Both the position numbers and the translations under genes were made by a program. The notes under the pieces are model-generated. The model had not been told where the DNA came from and made no database searches. It was given only the letters and a program-made list of their open reading frames with translations. Positions 26,062 to 37,457 of a stretch of DNA of 64,000 nt are shown one piece after another. Location: contig NZ_CP016076.1 in NCBI RefSeq assembly GCF_001941625.1, positions 3,472,001 to 3,536,000 of the forward strand. The letters run 5' to 3'. Each line of letters begins with the position of its first letter. Position 1 is the stretch's first letter. The stretch comes from Actinoalloteichus fjordicus (lineage in GTDB: Bacteria; Actinomycetota; Actinomycetes; Mycobacteriales; Pseudonocardiaceae).

Positions 26062-27120
26062 TCACGGGATGATGCGGCGATCTCGCAGTTCGGTGAAGAC
26101 GTCCATGAACATCTGCTCGGTCTGGACGTACTCGTGGAATCCGTAGCGGCGGGCCTTGGATCCGTCGCCGAACATGTCGTAGTCCCAGGAGAACACGGCG
26201 TCGGCGAACGGCCAGGACGAGACCTCCGCGTAGGAGTGGGCGGCCAGCCCGTTCCGGCGGACGACGGAGTCCCACAGCGGCTCCTTGTCGGCCATGATCG
26301 TCGTCAGCGACATCGGCAGCGGCGGCGCGGTGTCCAGGTCGAAGAAACGGGCGATCTTCGGCCACATCTCGCTCCAGCGGAAGAGGTCGCCGTTGCCGAT
26401 GTTGAAGGCCTCGCCCGCACAACGCGGGTCGGTGGCGGCCCAGACGGTCGCGCGGGCGAGCAGCCCGGCGTCGGTCGTCTCCAGCAGGCTGTCGTAGGCG
26501 CCGGGGCGACCGGGGAAGCGCAGCGGAAGCCCCAGCTCTTTGGACATGGTGGCGTAGACGGCGATCGCGATCGCCAGGTTCATCGGATTGCCCAGGGCGA
26601 CGCCGGCGACCACCGAGGGGCGGATCGCCGACCAGCTCCACGTCCTGCCGCCGCTGCGTCGTTCCAGGAACTGTTGCTGGTCGACGTTGAACTCCGGCGG
26701 CATGTGCCCGGCGTCGGTCTCCCTGGCGGGCGTCGCGAACGGCCCGAGGTGCGCGCCGTAGACCTTGTAGCCCTGCATGAGGCTGACGTGGACGAGTCCC
26801 TCGGCGACCGGCTCGATCGCGTCGATGACGTTGACCAGCATCGCGAGGTTCGGCGGCACGAGCTCCGCCCAGGTCGGCCGGTCCTGGTAAGCGGCGTAGA
26901 AGACGTGTGTGACGTCGGTCAGCTCGGCGAGTCTGGTGCGGGTGTCCTCGGCGTCGAGCAGGTCGACGCGGACGTGTCGCAGTCGGTCGGCTTCGGTGCC
27001 GCCTCGGCGGGAGAGGCCGATGACCTGCCAGTCGCCGAGTTCGAGAAGGTGCTCGACGAGGCTGCCTCCGATGACTCCGTTGGCGCCGACCACGAGTGCG
27101 ACCTTGGGCTGAGTGCTCAT
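26062..27120 (-). CDS. PRISE-like NAD-dependent epimerase/reductase (SDR)
   Basis: A 352-residue extended short-chain dehydrogenase. The Rossmann motif is VALVVGANGVIGGSLVEHLL. The segment VSLMQGYKVYGAHLGPF and the following FNVDQQQFLERR correspond to the QG-K-YG-HLG and xFYYxQED signatures of the progesterone 5-beta-reductase/iridoid synthase-like (PRISE) group, which reduces activated C=C bonds with NADPH. The substrate is unknown. ATG start at 27120. A TetR gene lies 328 bp upstream on the same strand. Confidence 0.8.
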   Translation of the reverse strand: MSTQPKVALVVGANGVIGGSLVEHLLELGDWQVIGLSRRGGTEADRLRHVRVDLLDAEDTRTRLAELTDVTHVFYAAYQDRPTWAELVPPNLAMLVNVIDAIEPVAEGLVHVSLMQGYKVYGAHLGPFATPARETDAGHMPPEFNVDQQQFLERRSGGRTWSWSAIRPSVVAGVALGNPMNLAIAIAVYATMSKELGLPLRFPGRPGAYDSLLETTDAGLLARATVWAATDPRCAGEAFNIGNGDLFRWSEMWPKIARFFDLDTAPPLPMSLTTIMADKEPLWDSVVRRNGLAAHSYAEVSSWPFADAVFSWDYDMFGDGSKARRYGFHEYVQTEQMFMDVFTELRDRRIIP

Positions 27121-27448
27121 TACTCCTCTTTCGATGCCGACGTCGCCGATCCGACGTCGGGATGTGGTGCCCCCGGTGGGGCTCGCCGTCGGGCCGTCGC
27201 TCGCACAGGAGGCCGGGGACGGCCGCCGTCGAGCCTTCCTGGCCTGTCCTCATGAGTCCAAGGCTTGTTTCTCACCACATCGATGAGTTTTGCTCATACC
27301 TGTCGGGTCTCGGGTGCGGCCGATGACGCCCCGGATGCTGTCACCGTCGAGGAGGTCGGGCGGAGGACGAGCCGGGCCGCAGCGTGGGAGGGGCGTCGCG
27401 ACGCCGGTCGGCGGCGAGCGTCGCCTGCGGAGGTGAGCCGTCGGCGGT
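27121..27448. other. Intergenic region with a short palindrome
   Basis: No gene seen. An inverted repeat ATGAG-TTTTG-CTCAT lies at 27283-27297 inside a slightly AT-richer stretch (27265-27300) and might be the promoter/operator region of the downstream reductase gene. Confidence 0.4.
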
Positions 27449-28045
27449 TCAGGAGGTCCCGGTCGGCCGCAGGCCGTTGAGGAGCAGGTCGACGAGTCGA
27501 CGGGGGTCGTAGCGCGGGTCGCTGCCGTGTCCGATGCAGAGGTTGCCGATGCCGCGCATCAGTTCGTAGGGCTCTGTGCCGGGGTCGATCTCGCCCGCCT
27601 GGACGGCGGCGTCGAGCAACTGCGTGAAGACGGGAACCAGGCGGTCGAGGAAATAGGTGTGCAGCGCCTCGAATGCGCTGTTGCCCGGCTGCAGTGCGTC
27701 GGCGAGGCCGTGTTTGGTGACGACGAAGTCGATGAGGAGGTCGACCCATCGGCGCAGCGCGAGGAAGGGCGAGTCGGCCTCGGCAGACAGCCTCGGCCCC
27801 GCCTCGGCGCACGCCTCCACCTGGTGGCGGTAGACGGCGACGACGAGTTCGGCGCGGGTCGGGAAGTGACGGTAGATCGTTCCGATCCCGACTTCGGCTC
27901 GGGCCGCGATCTCCCGGATGGGGGCGTCGACGCCGGAGGTGACGAACACGGCGGCCGCTGCGGCCAGCAGTGCCTGCTCGTTGCGCACCGCATCGGCGCG
28001 CCTGCCTCTGGCAGACGTCTGTCCGGCCGGATCGGTCGTGGACAC
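27449..28045 (-). CDS. TetR-family regulator (paralogue of the 38-kb TetR)
   Basis: A 198-residue regulator with HTH PIREIAARAEVGIGTIYRHFPTRAELVVAVYRHQV, and a C-terminal half with FVVTKHGLADAL and ELMRGIGNLCIG. It is clearly paralogous to the TetR at 38013-38603 (shared TSGVDAP, GTIYRHFPTRA/ATIYRHFPTRA, NLCIG). Start GTG 28045 (second of two adjacent GTGs) is placed 5 bases after AAGGAG. It is divergent from an alpha/beta hydrolase-SDR operon, and two tandem operator-like palindromes lie between (28076-28113), so it very likely represses that operon and itself. Confidence 0.9.
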   Translation of the reverse strand: MSTTDPAGQTSARGRRADAVRNEQALLAAAAAVFVTSGVDAPIREIAARAEVGIGTIYRHFPTRAELVVAVYRHQVEACAEAGPRLSAEADSPFLALRRWVDLLIDFVVTKHGLADALQPGNSAFEALHTYFLDRLVPVFTQLLDAAVQAGEIDPGTEPYELMRGIGNLCIGHGSDPRYDPRRLVDLLLNGLRPTGTS

Positions 28046-28075
28046 CACAGCTCCTTCTGATGCGCGTTGACAAAT

Positions 28076-28113
28076 CGGAACAGTGTTCCGTATGTTTTCG
28101 GAACGCTGTTCCG
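28076..28113. promoter_or_regulatory. Tandem TetR operators
   Basis: Two 15-bp palindromes, CGGAACAGTGTTCCG (28076-28090) and CGGAACGCTGTTCCG (28099-28113), have centres 23 bp apart in the divergent region between the TetR gene and the hydrolase gene. The paralogous TetR at 38 kb has matching tandem sites. Confidence 0.85.
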
Positions 28114-28226
28114 CTTCAGGGTGGCCGATGCGGAGCAGCTTCCGTCCCTGCGTTCTCACCGTTCCGCACCGGCGCCGGTCGGTCATCACCGGCGCCGGCG
28201 CCTCTGGCGAAAGGAACCACCCCATC

Positions 28227-29192
28227 ATGAACGAACCGAACGACGCGGCCGACTACCTCGCCGCGACGACCCCCGTCCTCTCCGTCAACCCGGTCGTCCT
28301 GCCCACTCCCGGCCGCGCCGTCGACCTGGAGGCACGCGTCTCCACGCCGATCAGCGACGACGACGCGCTGCCGGTCATCCTGCTCTCTCACGGCCACGGC
28401 AACTCCCGCCACCTGTCCTCCCGCAACGGCTACGGCCCGCTCGCCGACTTCTACGCAGCGCACGGCTTCGTCGTCATCCAGCCCACCCACCTGGACTCCA
28501 AGACGCTGAGCCTGAACCCGGCGGACCCAGAGGCACCGCTGTACTGGCGATCACGGGCCCAGGACATGACCCGCATCCTCGATCAGCTGGACGTGATCGA
28601 GAAGGACGTTCCGCAGCTCGGCGGGCGCGTGGATCGGGACAGGGTCGCCGTGGTCGGGCACTCGATGGGCGGGCACACCGCGAGCCTGTTACTGGGTGCC
28701 AGGCTCACCGATCCCCACGACGGGACGGAGGTGAACCTGACCGAGCCGCGTATCACGGCGGGCGTGCTGCTCGCCGCGCCCGGTCGGGGCGGTGACGCCC
28801 TCAGCGAGTTCGCGGCCGAGAACTACCCCTTCCTCTCGACGACAGACCTGTCGCGGATGGCGACCCCCGCGCTCGTGGTCGCGGGCGACCAGGACCACTC
28901 CGCCCACCTCACGGTCCGGGGCGCGGCCTGGGCCACCGACCCGTACTTCCTCTCCCCCGGCCCGAAGTCCCTGCTCACCCTGTTCGGCGGCGAGCACGTC
29001 CTCGGCGGGGTCTCCGGATACGACGCCGCCGAGACCACCGACGACAGCCCCGAGCGGGTGGCCGTGGTCCAACGGCTGAGCTGGGCCTACCTCCGCTCGC
29101 AGCTCTACCCCGGCGACACGGCGTGGCAGGAGGCGTGCGCCGCGCTGACATCCGGACCCCGCCCACTCGGAAAGGTCGAATCCAAGTCATGA
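28227..29192 (+). CDS. Alpha/beta hydrolase
   Basis: A 321-residue hydrolase of the chlorophyllase/platelet-activating-factor-acetylhydrolase-like type. After a strand with the oxyanion-hole His (VILLSHGHGNS) comes the nucleophile elbow GHSMGG with Ser146, an acid candidate in VVAGDQDHS and a likely catalytic His in GGEHVLGG. ATG 28227 has GAAAGGA upstream. The stop overlaps the next gene's ATG, forming a two-gene operon with an SDR under the divergent TetR. The ester or amide substrate is unknown. Confidence 0.88.
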   Translation: MNEPNDAADYLAATTPVLSVNPVVLPTPGRAVDLEARVSTPISDDDALPVILLSHGHGNSRHLSSRNGYGPLADFYAAHGFVVIQPTHLDSKTLSLNPADPEAPLYWRSRAQDMTRILDQLDVIEKDVPQLGGRVDRDRVAVVGHSMGGHTASLLLGARLTDPHDGTEVNLTEPRITAGVLLAAPGRGGDALSEFAAENYPFLSTTDLSRMATPALVVAGDQDHSAHLTVRGAAWATDPYFLSPGPKSLLTLFGGEHVLGGVSGYDAAETTDDSPERVAVVQRLSWAYLRSQLYPGDTAWQEACAALTSGPRPLGKVESKS

Positions 29193-29959
29193 CAGCGAAC
29201 CGTCAACCGGCCGAGGACGGCGAGCGCGGGCCGTCCGACTCCCCGCCGCCCACGGCACTGATCACCGGCGCCGCGCACGGCCTCGGGCTGGAGGTCGCCC
29301 GACAACTGGCCGCGACCGGAGTCCGCGTGGTGATCGCCGCACGAGATCCCCAGCGGGCGGCCGAGGCCGCGCACCCCCTCGACGGAGTCGACGCCCTCCC
29401 GGTCGGCCTGGACATCGGCAGCCCGACCTCCGTCGCCGGCGCGGCGGAGGCCCTCGCCGCACATCCCGGCAGACTCGACATCCTGATCAACAATGCCGCC
29501 GCCTCTCCCGACCGCTTCGAGACCGCCACCGGAGCGGACCTCGGCACCGCGGCCGAGGTCGTGCAGGTGAACCTGTTCGGCGCCTGGCGCATGACGCAGG
29601 CCTTCCTGCCGCTGCTCCGCCGATCGGACCACCCTCGGATCGTCAACGTCAGCTCCGGTGCGGGCTCGCACACCGACGAGCAGTACGGCTTCCCGCTGTT
29701 CGGTGGTGCGGCGGCGACGCACGGCATCAGCAAGGCGGCGCTGAACGGGTTCACCGCCGTGCTGGCGGCGGAACTGGCCGACACCCCGGTCATCGTCAAC
29801 GCGGTCTGCCCCGGCGTCACCGCGACGCAGCCCGGCGCCGAGCACCTGGGCGCGCGCCCGGTCGAGGACAGCGCTCCCGGCATCGTGTGGGCCGCGACCC
29901 TGCCGGACGACGGGCCGCGCGGCGGGTTCTTCCGCGACCGACAGCCCCTCGGCTGGTAG
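29189..29959 (+). CDS. Short-chain dehydrogenase with His in place of the catalytic Tyr
   Basis: A 256-residue classical SDR fold. The cofactor motif is ALITGAAHGLGLEVARQL, the NNAA motif is ILINNAAAS, and the catalytic Ser lies in IVNVSSGAG. The position of the active-site Tyr in YxxxK reads HGISK (His178, Lys182), so the general acid/base Tyr is replaced. The C-terminus is family-like (VNAVCPGVTAT, GGFFRDRQPLGW). ATG 29189 overlaps the hydrolase stop (ATGA). It may have altered or lost catalysis, or use another residue. Confidence 0.87.
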   Translation: MTANRQPAEDGERGPSDSPPPTALITGAAHGLGLEVARQLAATGVRVVIAARDPQRAAEAAHPLDGVDALPVGLDIGSPTSVAGAAEALAAHPGRLDILINNAAASPDRFETATGADLGTAAEVVQVNLFGAWRMTQAFLPLLRRSDHPRIVNVSSGAGSHTDEQYGFPLFGGAAATHGISKAALNGFTAVLAAELADTPVIVNAVCPGVTATQPGAEHLGARPVEDSAPGIVWAATLPDDGPRGGFFRDRQPLGW

Positions 29960-32041
<2,082 letters not shown>

Positions 32042-32347
32042 AGCGCGCGGCGTCGGGTCGATGCCGCCCGCGCGGCGTGGAGCTGTTCGAGGAGCAGCGT
32101 CGCGAAGCAGGCGTAGCCGATGTCGGCCGTGGGTTCTCCGGCGCCGATTCCGGCCGCACCGCCCTCGGCACCGACCCGACGCCGCGACGCCGGGTGCGAG
32201 CCCGCCCCGGGCGACGGCAACGGGTCAATCGCTCCAGGCGAGCGCGTGTGCGTGTGCGCTGCGGTCGACGGAAACTCGGGGACGACGGGGCGGGCCCGTT
32301 ACGGCCGTCGTTGTGCGGGGCGCGCGGGCCCTGCCATGATCGACTGC
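32042..32347. other. Intergenic region with no gene seen
   Basis: It contains GC-rich short frames only. The start (32043-32073) can form a weak 6-bp stem but no clear terminator. Confidence 0.4.
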
Positions 32348-33100
32348 ATGTCTGGAAGACCCGAGGAAGACGTGGCGGTGCAGGCGGTTCGGTCGCGGGC
32401 GAGCGACTACGACACCGTGGCGGAGGGCTACACGGCCGAGAACGAGACCAGCCTGATGAACGCCTACCTCGAGCGGCCTGCGGCCCTGGCCCTCGCAGGC
32501 GAGGTGGCGGGCAGGCGGATTCTCGACGCGGGCTGTGGTTCCGGTCCGTTGTTCGCCGAGTTGCGCGAGCGGGGTGCTGTCGTGAGCGGCTTCGACGGCA
32601 GTCCGGGAATGCTGGAGCAGGCGCGGCGACGGCTGGGCGCCGACGCGGACCTGCGGGTCGCCGACCTGGCGGGTCCGCTGCCCTACGCCGACGACGCCTT
32701 CGACGACGTCATGGCCTCCTTCGTGCTGCACTACCTGCGGGACTGGGGGCCGACGCTCACTGAACTGCGGCGGGTGCTGCGGCCCGGCGGGAGGATCATC
32801 GCCTCGGTCGAGCATCCCCTCGTGCTCAACCTCATGAAGCGGCACACCGGCCCCCGGCCCGACTACTTCGCGACGGAGAACCGACTCGAAGACTGGACCA
32901 TGGGCGGAGGGACCGCCCAGCTGAGTTTCTGGGACCGCCCGCTGGAGGCGATGACGGACGCCTTCCTCGCAGCGGGCCTCCGTATCACTCGCCTACACGA
33001 GCCCCGGCCGGTTCCGGCCGCCCACGAGCTGTTCCCCGACGACTTTCACATCGCCGACACGTGCCCGAGCGTCCTGTTCTTCGTGCTGCATTCGGAGTGA
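32348..33100 (+). CDS. SAM-dependent methyltransferase, class I
   Basis: A 250-residue Rossmann-fold methyltransferase. Motif I is ILDAGCGSGPLFAEL, motif II contains the acidic GFDGSPGMLEQAR, and the later motif region is LTELRRVLRPGGRIIASVEHP. This is the UbiE/Methyltransf_11 type that methylates small molecules. ATG 32348 is preferred, and an in-frame ATG at 32336 would add four residues. It lies downstream of the Rox-like gene on the same strand but 300 bp away, so co-transcription is uncertain. Confidence 0.87.
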   Translation: MSGRPEEDVAVQAVRSRASDYDTVAEGYTAENETSLMNAYLERPAALALAGEVAGRRILDAGCGSGPLFAELRERGAVVSGFDGSPGMLEQARRRLGADADLRVADLAGPLPYADDAFDDVMASFVLHYLRDWGPTLTELRRVLRPGGRIIASVEHPLVLNLMKRHTGPRPDYFATENRLEDWTMGGGTAQLSFWDRPLEAMTDAFLAAGLRITRLHEPRPVPAAHELFPDDFHIADTCPSVLFFVLHSE

Positions 33101-33433
33101 GCACCGCATCGGGTGGAGCCGGCGGCAGGGATCACGGCATCGTCGGCTGATCACGAGTCGCCGCCGGGCCGCTTGCGGATGGCGGGGTGGTCGGCACCCT
33201 CCGGCGGGGACACGGAGGCAGCGGCGACCGGCGCACCGTCCCCGGAGTCGACTGCTCGCCCGCAGCAGGGCAGGACTCGTCAGGCGCCAGGAGCTTCGGG
33301 AACTCGTGGACATCGGAAACTCGTGGACATCGGGGAGCCGTCGATCGAGGTGGCCGACCATGACCACAGCGCCCTGTCCGCCGATTCTCCGCGAATGCCA
33401 CGGCCTTCTCGGCGTACGCGCTGGCGGGCGTTC
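33101..33433. other. Convergent intergenic region
   Basis: No gene seen. It holds an imperfect direct repeat, CTCGTGGACATCGG(A/G), at 33303-33316 and 33322-33335, a small tandem duplication. Confidence 0.4.
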
Positions 33434-34051
33434 TCATTCCTGGTGCTCTGTCGAGTCGTCCTGCGTGCCGGAGCCGTGCCGGGTCCACTCGTCGGTGAGC
33501 CGCACGAGTTCGTCGACGGCCGACTCCACCCGGTCCCGGTCTCCGGTGGTCAGGTAGTCCAGTTGCAGGCCCGCATAGGCGGCGTTGAGCAGGGTGGCGT
33601 TGCGCCGCGCGACGTCGGCGGGCACGCCGTGGGTCTGGAGGGCCTCGGCGACGAACTCGGCGCGGTCGCCCAGCATGGTCGGGACGTAGGAGCCTCGGAG
33701 TCTGCCCGCCGCCGCGAGCCCTTCGATCTCGTGCAGCAGCCGGACCAACGGCAGCGAGTCCGGTGCGAGGTGCCAGTCCCAAGAGGCGCGGACGACGGCG
33801 CCGAGGCTGCGTCCCTCGGCCCAGCCCGGCAGCGCCCGCAGCCTGCTGCGCTGCCGTTCGTCGAGGTGGGCCAGGACGGCGGCGATGAGGTCGTCCTTGT
33901 TGCTGAAGTGGTGCGTGAGCACGAAGGTGCTGTGTCCGAGGGCCTCGGCCAGGGGGCGCAGGGACAGCTGTGCGATCCCGTGCTCGACCAGGTAGTCCAG
34001 GATCGCGTCGAGCAGTTCGACGCGGCGGCGCGGGTCACGGGGCCTGGCCAC
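33434..34051 (-). CDS. TetR-family regulator
   Basis: A 205-residue regulator with HTH QLSLRPLAEALGHSTFVLTHHFSNKDDLIAAVLAHL and a helical effector domain (WDWHLAPDSLPLVRLLHEIEGL). GTG 34051 is preferred over ATG 34114 because AGGGAG lies seven bases before it and the extra 21 residues are unlike the family. Divergent from a DHA2 exporter/hydrolase operon it probably represses, with a small AACGTTCGTT palindrome at 34137-34146 between them. Confidence 0.88.
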   Translation of the reverse strand: MARPRDPRRRVELLDAILDYLVEHGIAQLSLRPLAEALGHSTFVLTHHFSNKDDLIAAVLAHLDERQRSRLRALPGWAEGRSLGAVVRASWDWHLAPDSLPLVRLLHEIEGLAAAGRLRGSYVPTMLGDRAEFVAEALQTHGVPADVARRNATLLNAAYAGLQLDYLTTGDRDRVESAVDELVRLTDEWTRHGSGTQDDSTEHQE

Positions 34052-34188
34052 GGCGGCACTCCCTGTCTCGGTGGGGCGGGGTCTCGACGACCAGGGTATT
34101 CGGGCTCTGGTCATGACACCCGTGATGCCTGAAAAAAACGTTCGTTATCCTTACTGGCGGGCGTCATCTTCATGGGGAGGAGCAGCAC

Positions 34189-35790
34189 GTGACACGACGC
34201 GACGGCGTGCCGAGGACCCCCCTCGGCGATGAAGACGGACCGGCGGCGGCCACGGTCGGATCGCACCCTGCACCGGAAGGGACCGGCCATCCGCGTCGAC
34301 GCACGATCCTCTGGGCGCTGGCGGCCGCGCTGCTCATGATGAGCACCACCGTGATGGCGGTGACCGTCGCACTCCCGACCATCGCCCGCGACCTGCGTGC
34401 CACCACCGGTCAACTCCAGTGGATCACCGAGGCCACCGTGCTGGCCCTGGCCGCGCTGCTGATCACGATGGGGGCGATCGGCGACCGCTACGGACGTCGT
34501 CGGGTGCTGCTGGCCGGGCTCGCGGTGCTGGTGCTCGCCGCCCTGCTCGCGGCCGTCGCCACCGGCCCCGGCGAGCTGATCGCCGCCCGAGCGCTGCTCG
34601 GCGTCGGCAACGCGATGGTCATGCCCGCGACCCTGGGGATCATCCGCAGCGTGTTCCCCCGCGACGAGCTCGCCTACGCGCTGGCAGTGTGGGCAGGCGT
34701 CGCCGGGCTGGGCGTCGTCCTGGGTCCGATGACCGGCGGCCTCCTCGTCGAGCACCTCGGCTGGCGAGCGGTGTTCCTGGCCATGGTGCCCGTCCTGCCC
34801 GCCGTCGGCGTCGCCGTCGTCCTCGTCGTCCCGCCTACGGCTCCCGACCGCACCGCACGGCCCGACCTGCTTGGGATGGCGCTGGTCTCCGGCGGCCTCG
34901 TCGCGGTCGTCCACGCGATCATCGAGGCACCCCGGCGAGGCGTGCTCGGCGAGGCGACCCTGCTCGGCGCCGGGGCGGCCGTGATCCTGCTCGGCGGATT
35001 CCTGGCCCGTCAACGCCGGACACGGCATCCGATGCTCGATCTGCGCATGGTGGCCGATCACACCTTCTGGCCCGCCGCAATGGCCGCTGCCACCGGATTC
35101 TTCGCGCTGATGGGCATGGTGTTCCTCCTCACCCAATACTTCCAGGAGGTGCTCGGCCACTCGCCGTCCGGAGCCGCGCTCCTCCTGCTTCCGATCGCCG
35201 CAGGCCAGCTGGCCATGGCCCCGATCACCCCGCGACTGATCGACCGGATCGGTCTGCGGTGGACCGTCTCGGGCGGACTTGGCGTGCTGGCCGTCGGGCT
35301 GACGCTGATCCCGACCGGCGTCCACACCGATCGCCACGGGGTACTCCTGATCGGACTGTTCCTTCTCGCCGCAGGCAACGGTGCCGCAGTGACCGCAGCG
35401 AGCACCGCCATGCTGGGCGCGGCGGGCACGCGACAGGCGGGGTCGGTCGCCGCCGTCATCGAGACCGCCTTCAAGCTCGGCGGCAGCCTCGGTGTGGCCG
35501 TTCTGGGCGGTGTCCTCGCCGGTCGACTCGCCGACCATCTCGCCTCGCACACGGCGGCCCTGCCCGCTGCGGAACGGGCTTTCGCGGGAGAGTCGATCAG
35601 CGGCGCCCTGCAGTCCGCCGCCCTGCTCGGCGGCCCGGCGGGCGACCGGTTCACCGACGCCGCCCGGCAGGCGTTCACCGCAGGCCTGACCCACGCCGCC
35701 GTCCTCGCGGCCTGCCTTGCCCTGGGCGCGGCGGTGCTGACCGCCTCAACCCTGCACGAACCCGATCGAACTCACCGAGGGAGACGATGA
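34189..35790 (+). CDS. DHA2-family drug exporter
   Basis: A 533-residue major facilitator with a ~35-residue cytosolic N-terminus and about 14 spans. Motif A-like ITMGAIGDRYGRRRVLLAGL and the motif C region GLGVVLGPMTGGLLVEHLGWRAVF identify the EmrB/QacA type. GTG start with GGGGAGGA upstream. The stop codon overlaps the start of an alpha/beta hydrolase (ATGA), so the two are co-translated. It probably gives resistance to, or exports, a compound that the hydrolase also handles. Divergent TetR nearby. Confidence 0.9.
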   Translation: MTRRDGVPRTPLGDEDGPAAATVGSHPAPEGTGHPRRRTILWALAAALLMMSTTVMAVTVALPTIARDLRATTGQLQWITEATVLALAALLITMGAIGDRYGRRRVLLAGLAVLVLAALLAAVATGPGELIAARALLGVGNAMVMPATLGIIRSVFPRDELAYALAVWAGVAGLGVVLGPMTGGLLVEHLGWRAVFLAMVPVLPAVGVAVVLVVPPTAPDRTARPDLLGMALVSGGLVAVVHAIIEAPRRGVLGEATLLGAGAAVILLGGFLARQRRTRHPMLDLRMVADHTFWPAAMAAATGFFALMGMVFLLTQYFQEVLGHSPSGAALLLLPIAAGQLAMAPITPRLIDRIGLRWTVSGGLGVLAVGLTLIPTGVHTDRHGVLLIGLFLLAAGNGAAVTAASTAMLGAAGTRQAGSVAAVIETAFKLGGSLGVAVLGGVLAGRLADHLASHTAALPAAERAFAGESISGALQSAALLGGPAGDRFTDAARQAFTAGLTHAAVLAACLALGAAVLTASTLHEPDRTHRGRR

Positions 35791-36605
35791 CGACTCCGAG
35801 ACAGAACCACGCGATGGTGCGCGGTCTGCGACTGGCCTACCTGGACTTCGGGGGAACCGGAGCGCCGCTGCTGGCCCTGCACGGTCACTTCGGACGCGGC
35901 CGACAGTTCGCCCGCCTGGCCGCCGATCTCGCCCCCCGCCACCGGGTGATCGCGGTGGACCTGCGTGGACACGGCCGCAGCGACCGTGGCGTCGACGTCA
36001 CCCCCGACGCCTACACCGCCGACGTCGCGGAGTTCCTCCGCCACCTCGACCTCGGCCCGCTGCCGGTCCTCGGGCACTCGATGGGCGGCGTCATCGCCTA
36101 CCGGGTCGCCGCCCGACATCCGGAGCTGGTCAGCGCGTTGATCGTCGAGGAGGGCGGCGCACTCAACCGGCAGCCCGAGATCGCCCACCCGGTGCTGGAC
36201 GTGCGGGGCTGGGCGCGGCGGGCCCCGACCCCGGCCGCCCTGCGTCGTGAGGTGGAGAGCCACGGCATCCCCGACGCGAGCTACTTCCTGGCCAGCGCCT
36301 GCGAGTACCCGGACGGCTGGGGCTTCCTGTTCGACCACGACGACATGACGGCCTCGCAGCAGGAGTTGATCGGCGACTGGTGGCCGGACTGGCTCGGCGC
36401 GCGCTGCCCGACGCTGCTCGTGCACGGCCTGGCCAGCGGCGTGCTGCCCACGGCCATGGCACGCGACATGGCACGCCGCAGGCCCGGCACCGTGCTGCGG
36501 GAATTCGCCGACTGCGGCCACTGGGTCCACGATGACGATCCGGCCGGTTTCGCCGAGGCGGTGCGCGGCTTCCTCAGCTCGGCAGTCCCGACGTCGACGC
36601 TCTGA
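35787..36605 (+). CDS. Alpha/beta hydrolase
   Basis: A 272-residue hydrolase with HG oxyanion motif LLALHGHFGRG, the strand VIAVDLRGHGRSD, nucleophile elbow GHSMGG (Ser98) and catalytic His in DCGHWVHDDDP. It resembles epoxide-hydrolase/haloperoxidase-like esterases. ATG 35787 overlaps the exporter stop. Co-expression with the exporter suggests detoxification or processing of the pump's substrate. Confidence 0.9.
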   Translation: MTTPRQNHAMVRGLRLAYLDFGGTGAPLLALHGHFGRGRQFARLAADLAPRHRVIAVDLRGHGRSDRGVDVTPDAYTADVAEFLRHLDLGPLPVLGHSMGGVIAYRVAARHPELVSALIVEEGGALNRQPEIAHPVLDVRGWARRAPTPAALRREVESHGIPDASYFLASACEYPDGWGFLFDHDDMTASQQELIGDWWPDWLGARCPTLLVHGLASGVLPTAMARDMARRRPGTVLREFADCGHWVHDDDPAGFAEAVRGFLSSAVPTSTL

Positions 36606-36857
36606 CATCACGGCGGTCGCATCTTCCGCTGCCTGCTGCCGGAAGAACCCCCGGGTGGCGGCCGCAGCCCGATGCGGACGCGCTTCGGCTCGGCACCGTG
36701 TCCGTTCCGCAGCGCGCCGCCGGTCGCCATGGCCAGGCACAGCCGCCCGCTCCCCCGGTTCACGGCCCGGCTCCGCAGGCGGCGAGGCCGCTGCTCGGCA
36801 GCGGGGTGCCGATCCGGTGGAGTTGCCGCTTCCGGCGTCGACAGGTACCCACGGGGC

Positions 36858-37457
36858 ATGAGCCGACTGAAGGACACCGACGTCGTCACAGGCACCCGTC
36901 GCGAGATCAGTGCCCATGACACGGCGACGGGCGAGGCGCTGACCATGCGGCGGCGCTACGCGGCGCACGTCTCGGATGTCTGGGATGCCTGCACCGATCC
37001 CGATCGGCTTGCTCGCTTCTTCATGCGACCCGACGGCGACCTGCGGGTGGGCGGCAGATTCTCCTTTCCCGGCAACGCCCACGGCGAGATCCTGCGGTGC
37101 GAGCCGCCGTGGCTGCTCGTCGTCAGCTGGATCTACGGGGTACCCGGCGGCGAACAGGTGGAGCTGCGGCTGTCACCGGACGAGGACGGCGGCACGCTGT
37201 TGGAACTGCGGCACTCCGCCCCGGACGGACTGCTCGACCGTGTGGTCAACGACCCGGACTCCGGGGCCTGGGGCATCGGGGCCGGCTGGGAGCTGGGCCT
37301 GATCGCACTCGAGGCGTCCCTGCGCGAGGAACTCCCCGGTCTCGAGTCGGCCTCGGTGCAGGACTCCCCGGAGTTCGCCGCCGTCGCGGAGCTGGCCGAG
37401 CGGGTCAGCGCGGCATGGGCGGCGGCGCTGACGGCGGCGGGCGTCGACCCGGCGTAG
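36858..37457 (+). CDS. SRPBCC (AHSA1-type) protein
   Basis: A 199-residue START/Bet v1-fold protein. The segment RRRYAAHVSDVWDACTDPDRLARFFMRPDGDLRVGGRF is the family's first helix-loop region, followed by GEILRCEPPWLLVVSWIYG and LLELRHSAP. Such proteins bind hydrophobic ligands, and no enzymatic residues are evident. ATG 36858 follows ACGGGG, a weak ribosome site. It is 250 bp past the hydrolase and is probably expressed separately. Confidence 0.87.
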   Translation: MSRLKDTDVVTGTRREISAHDTATGEALTMRRRYAAHVSDVWDACTDPDRLARFFMRPDGDLRVGGRFSFPGNAHGEILRCEPPWLLVVSWIYGVPGGEQVELRLSPDEDGGTLLELRHSAPDGLLDRVVNDPDSGAWGIGAGWELGLIALEASLREELPGLESASVQDSPEFAAVAELAERVSAAWAAALTAAGVDPA

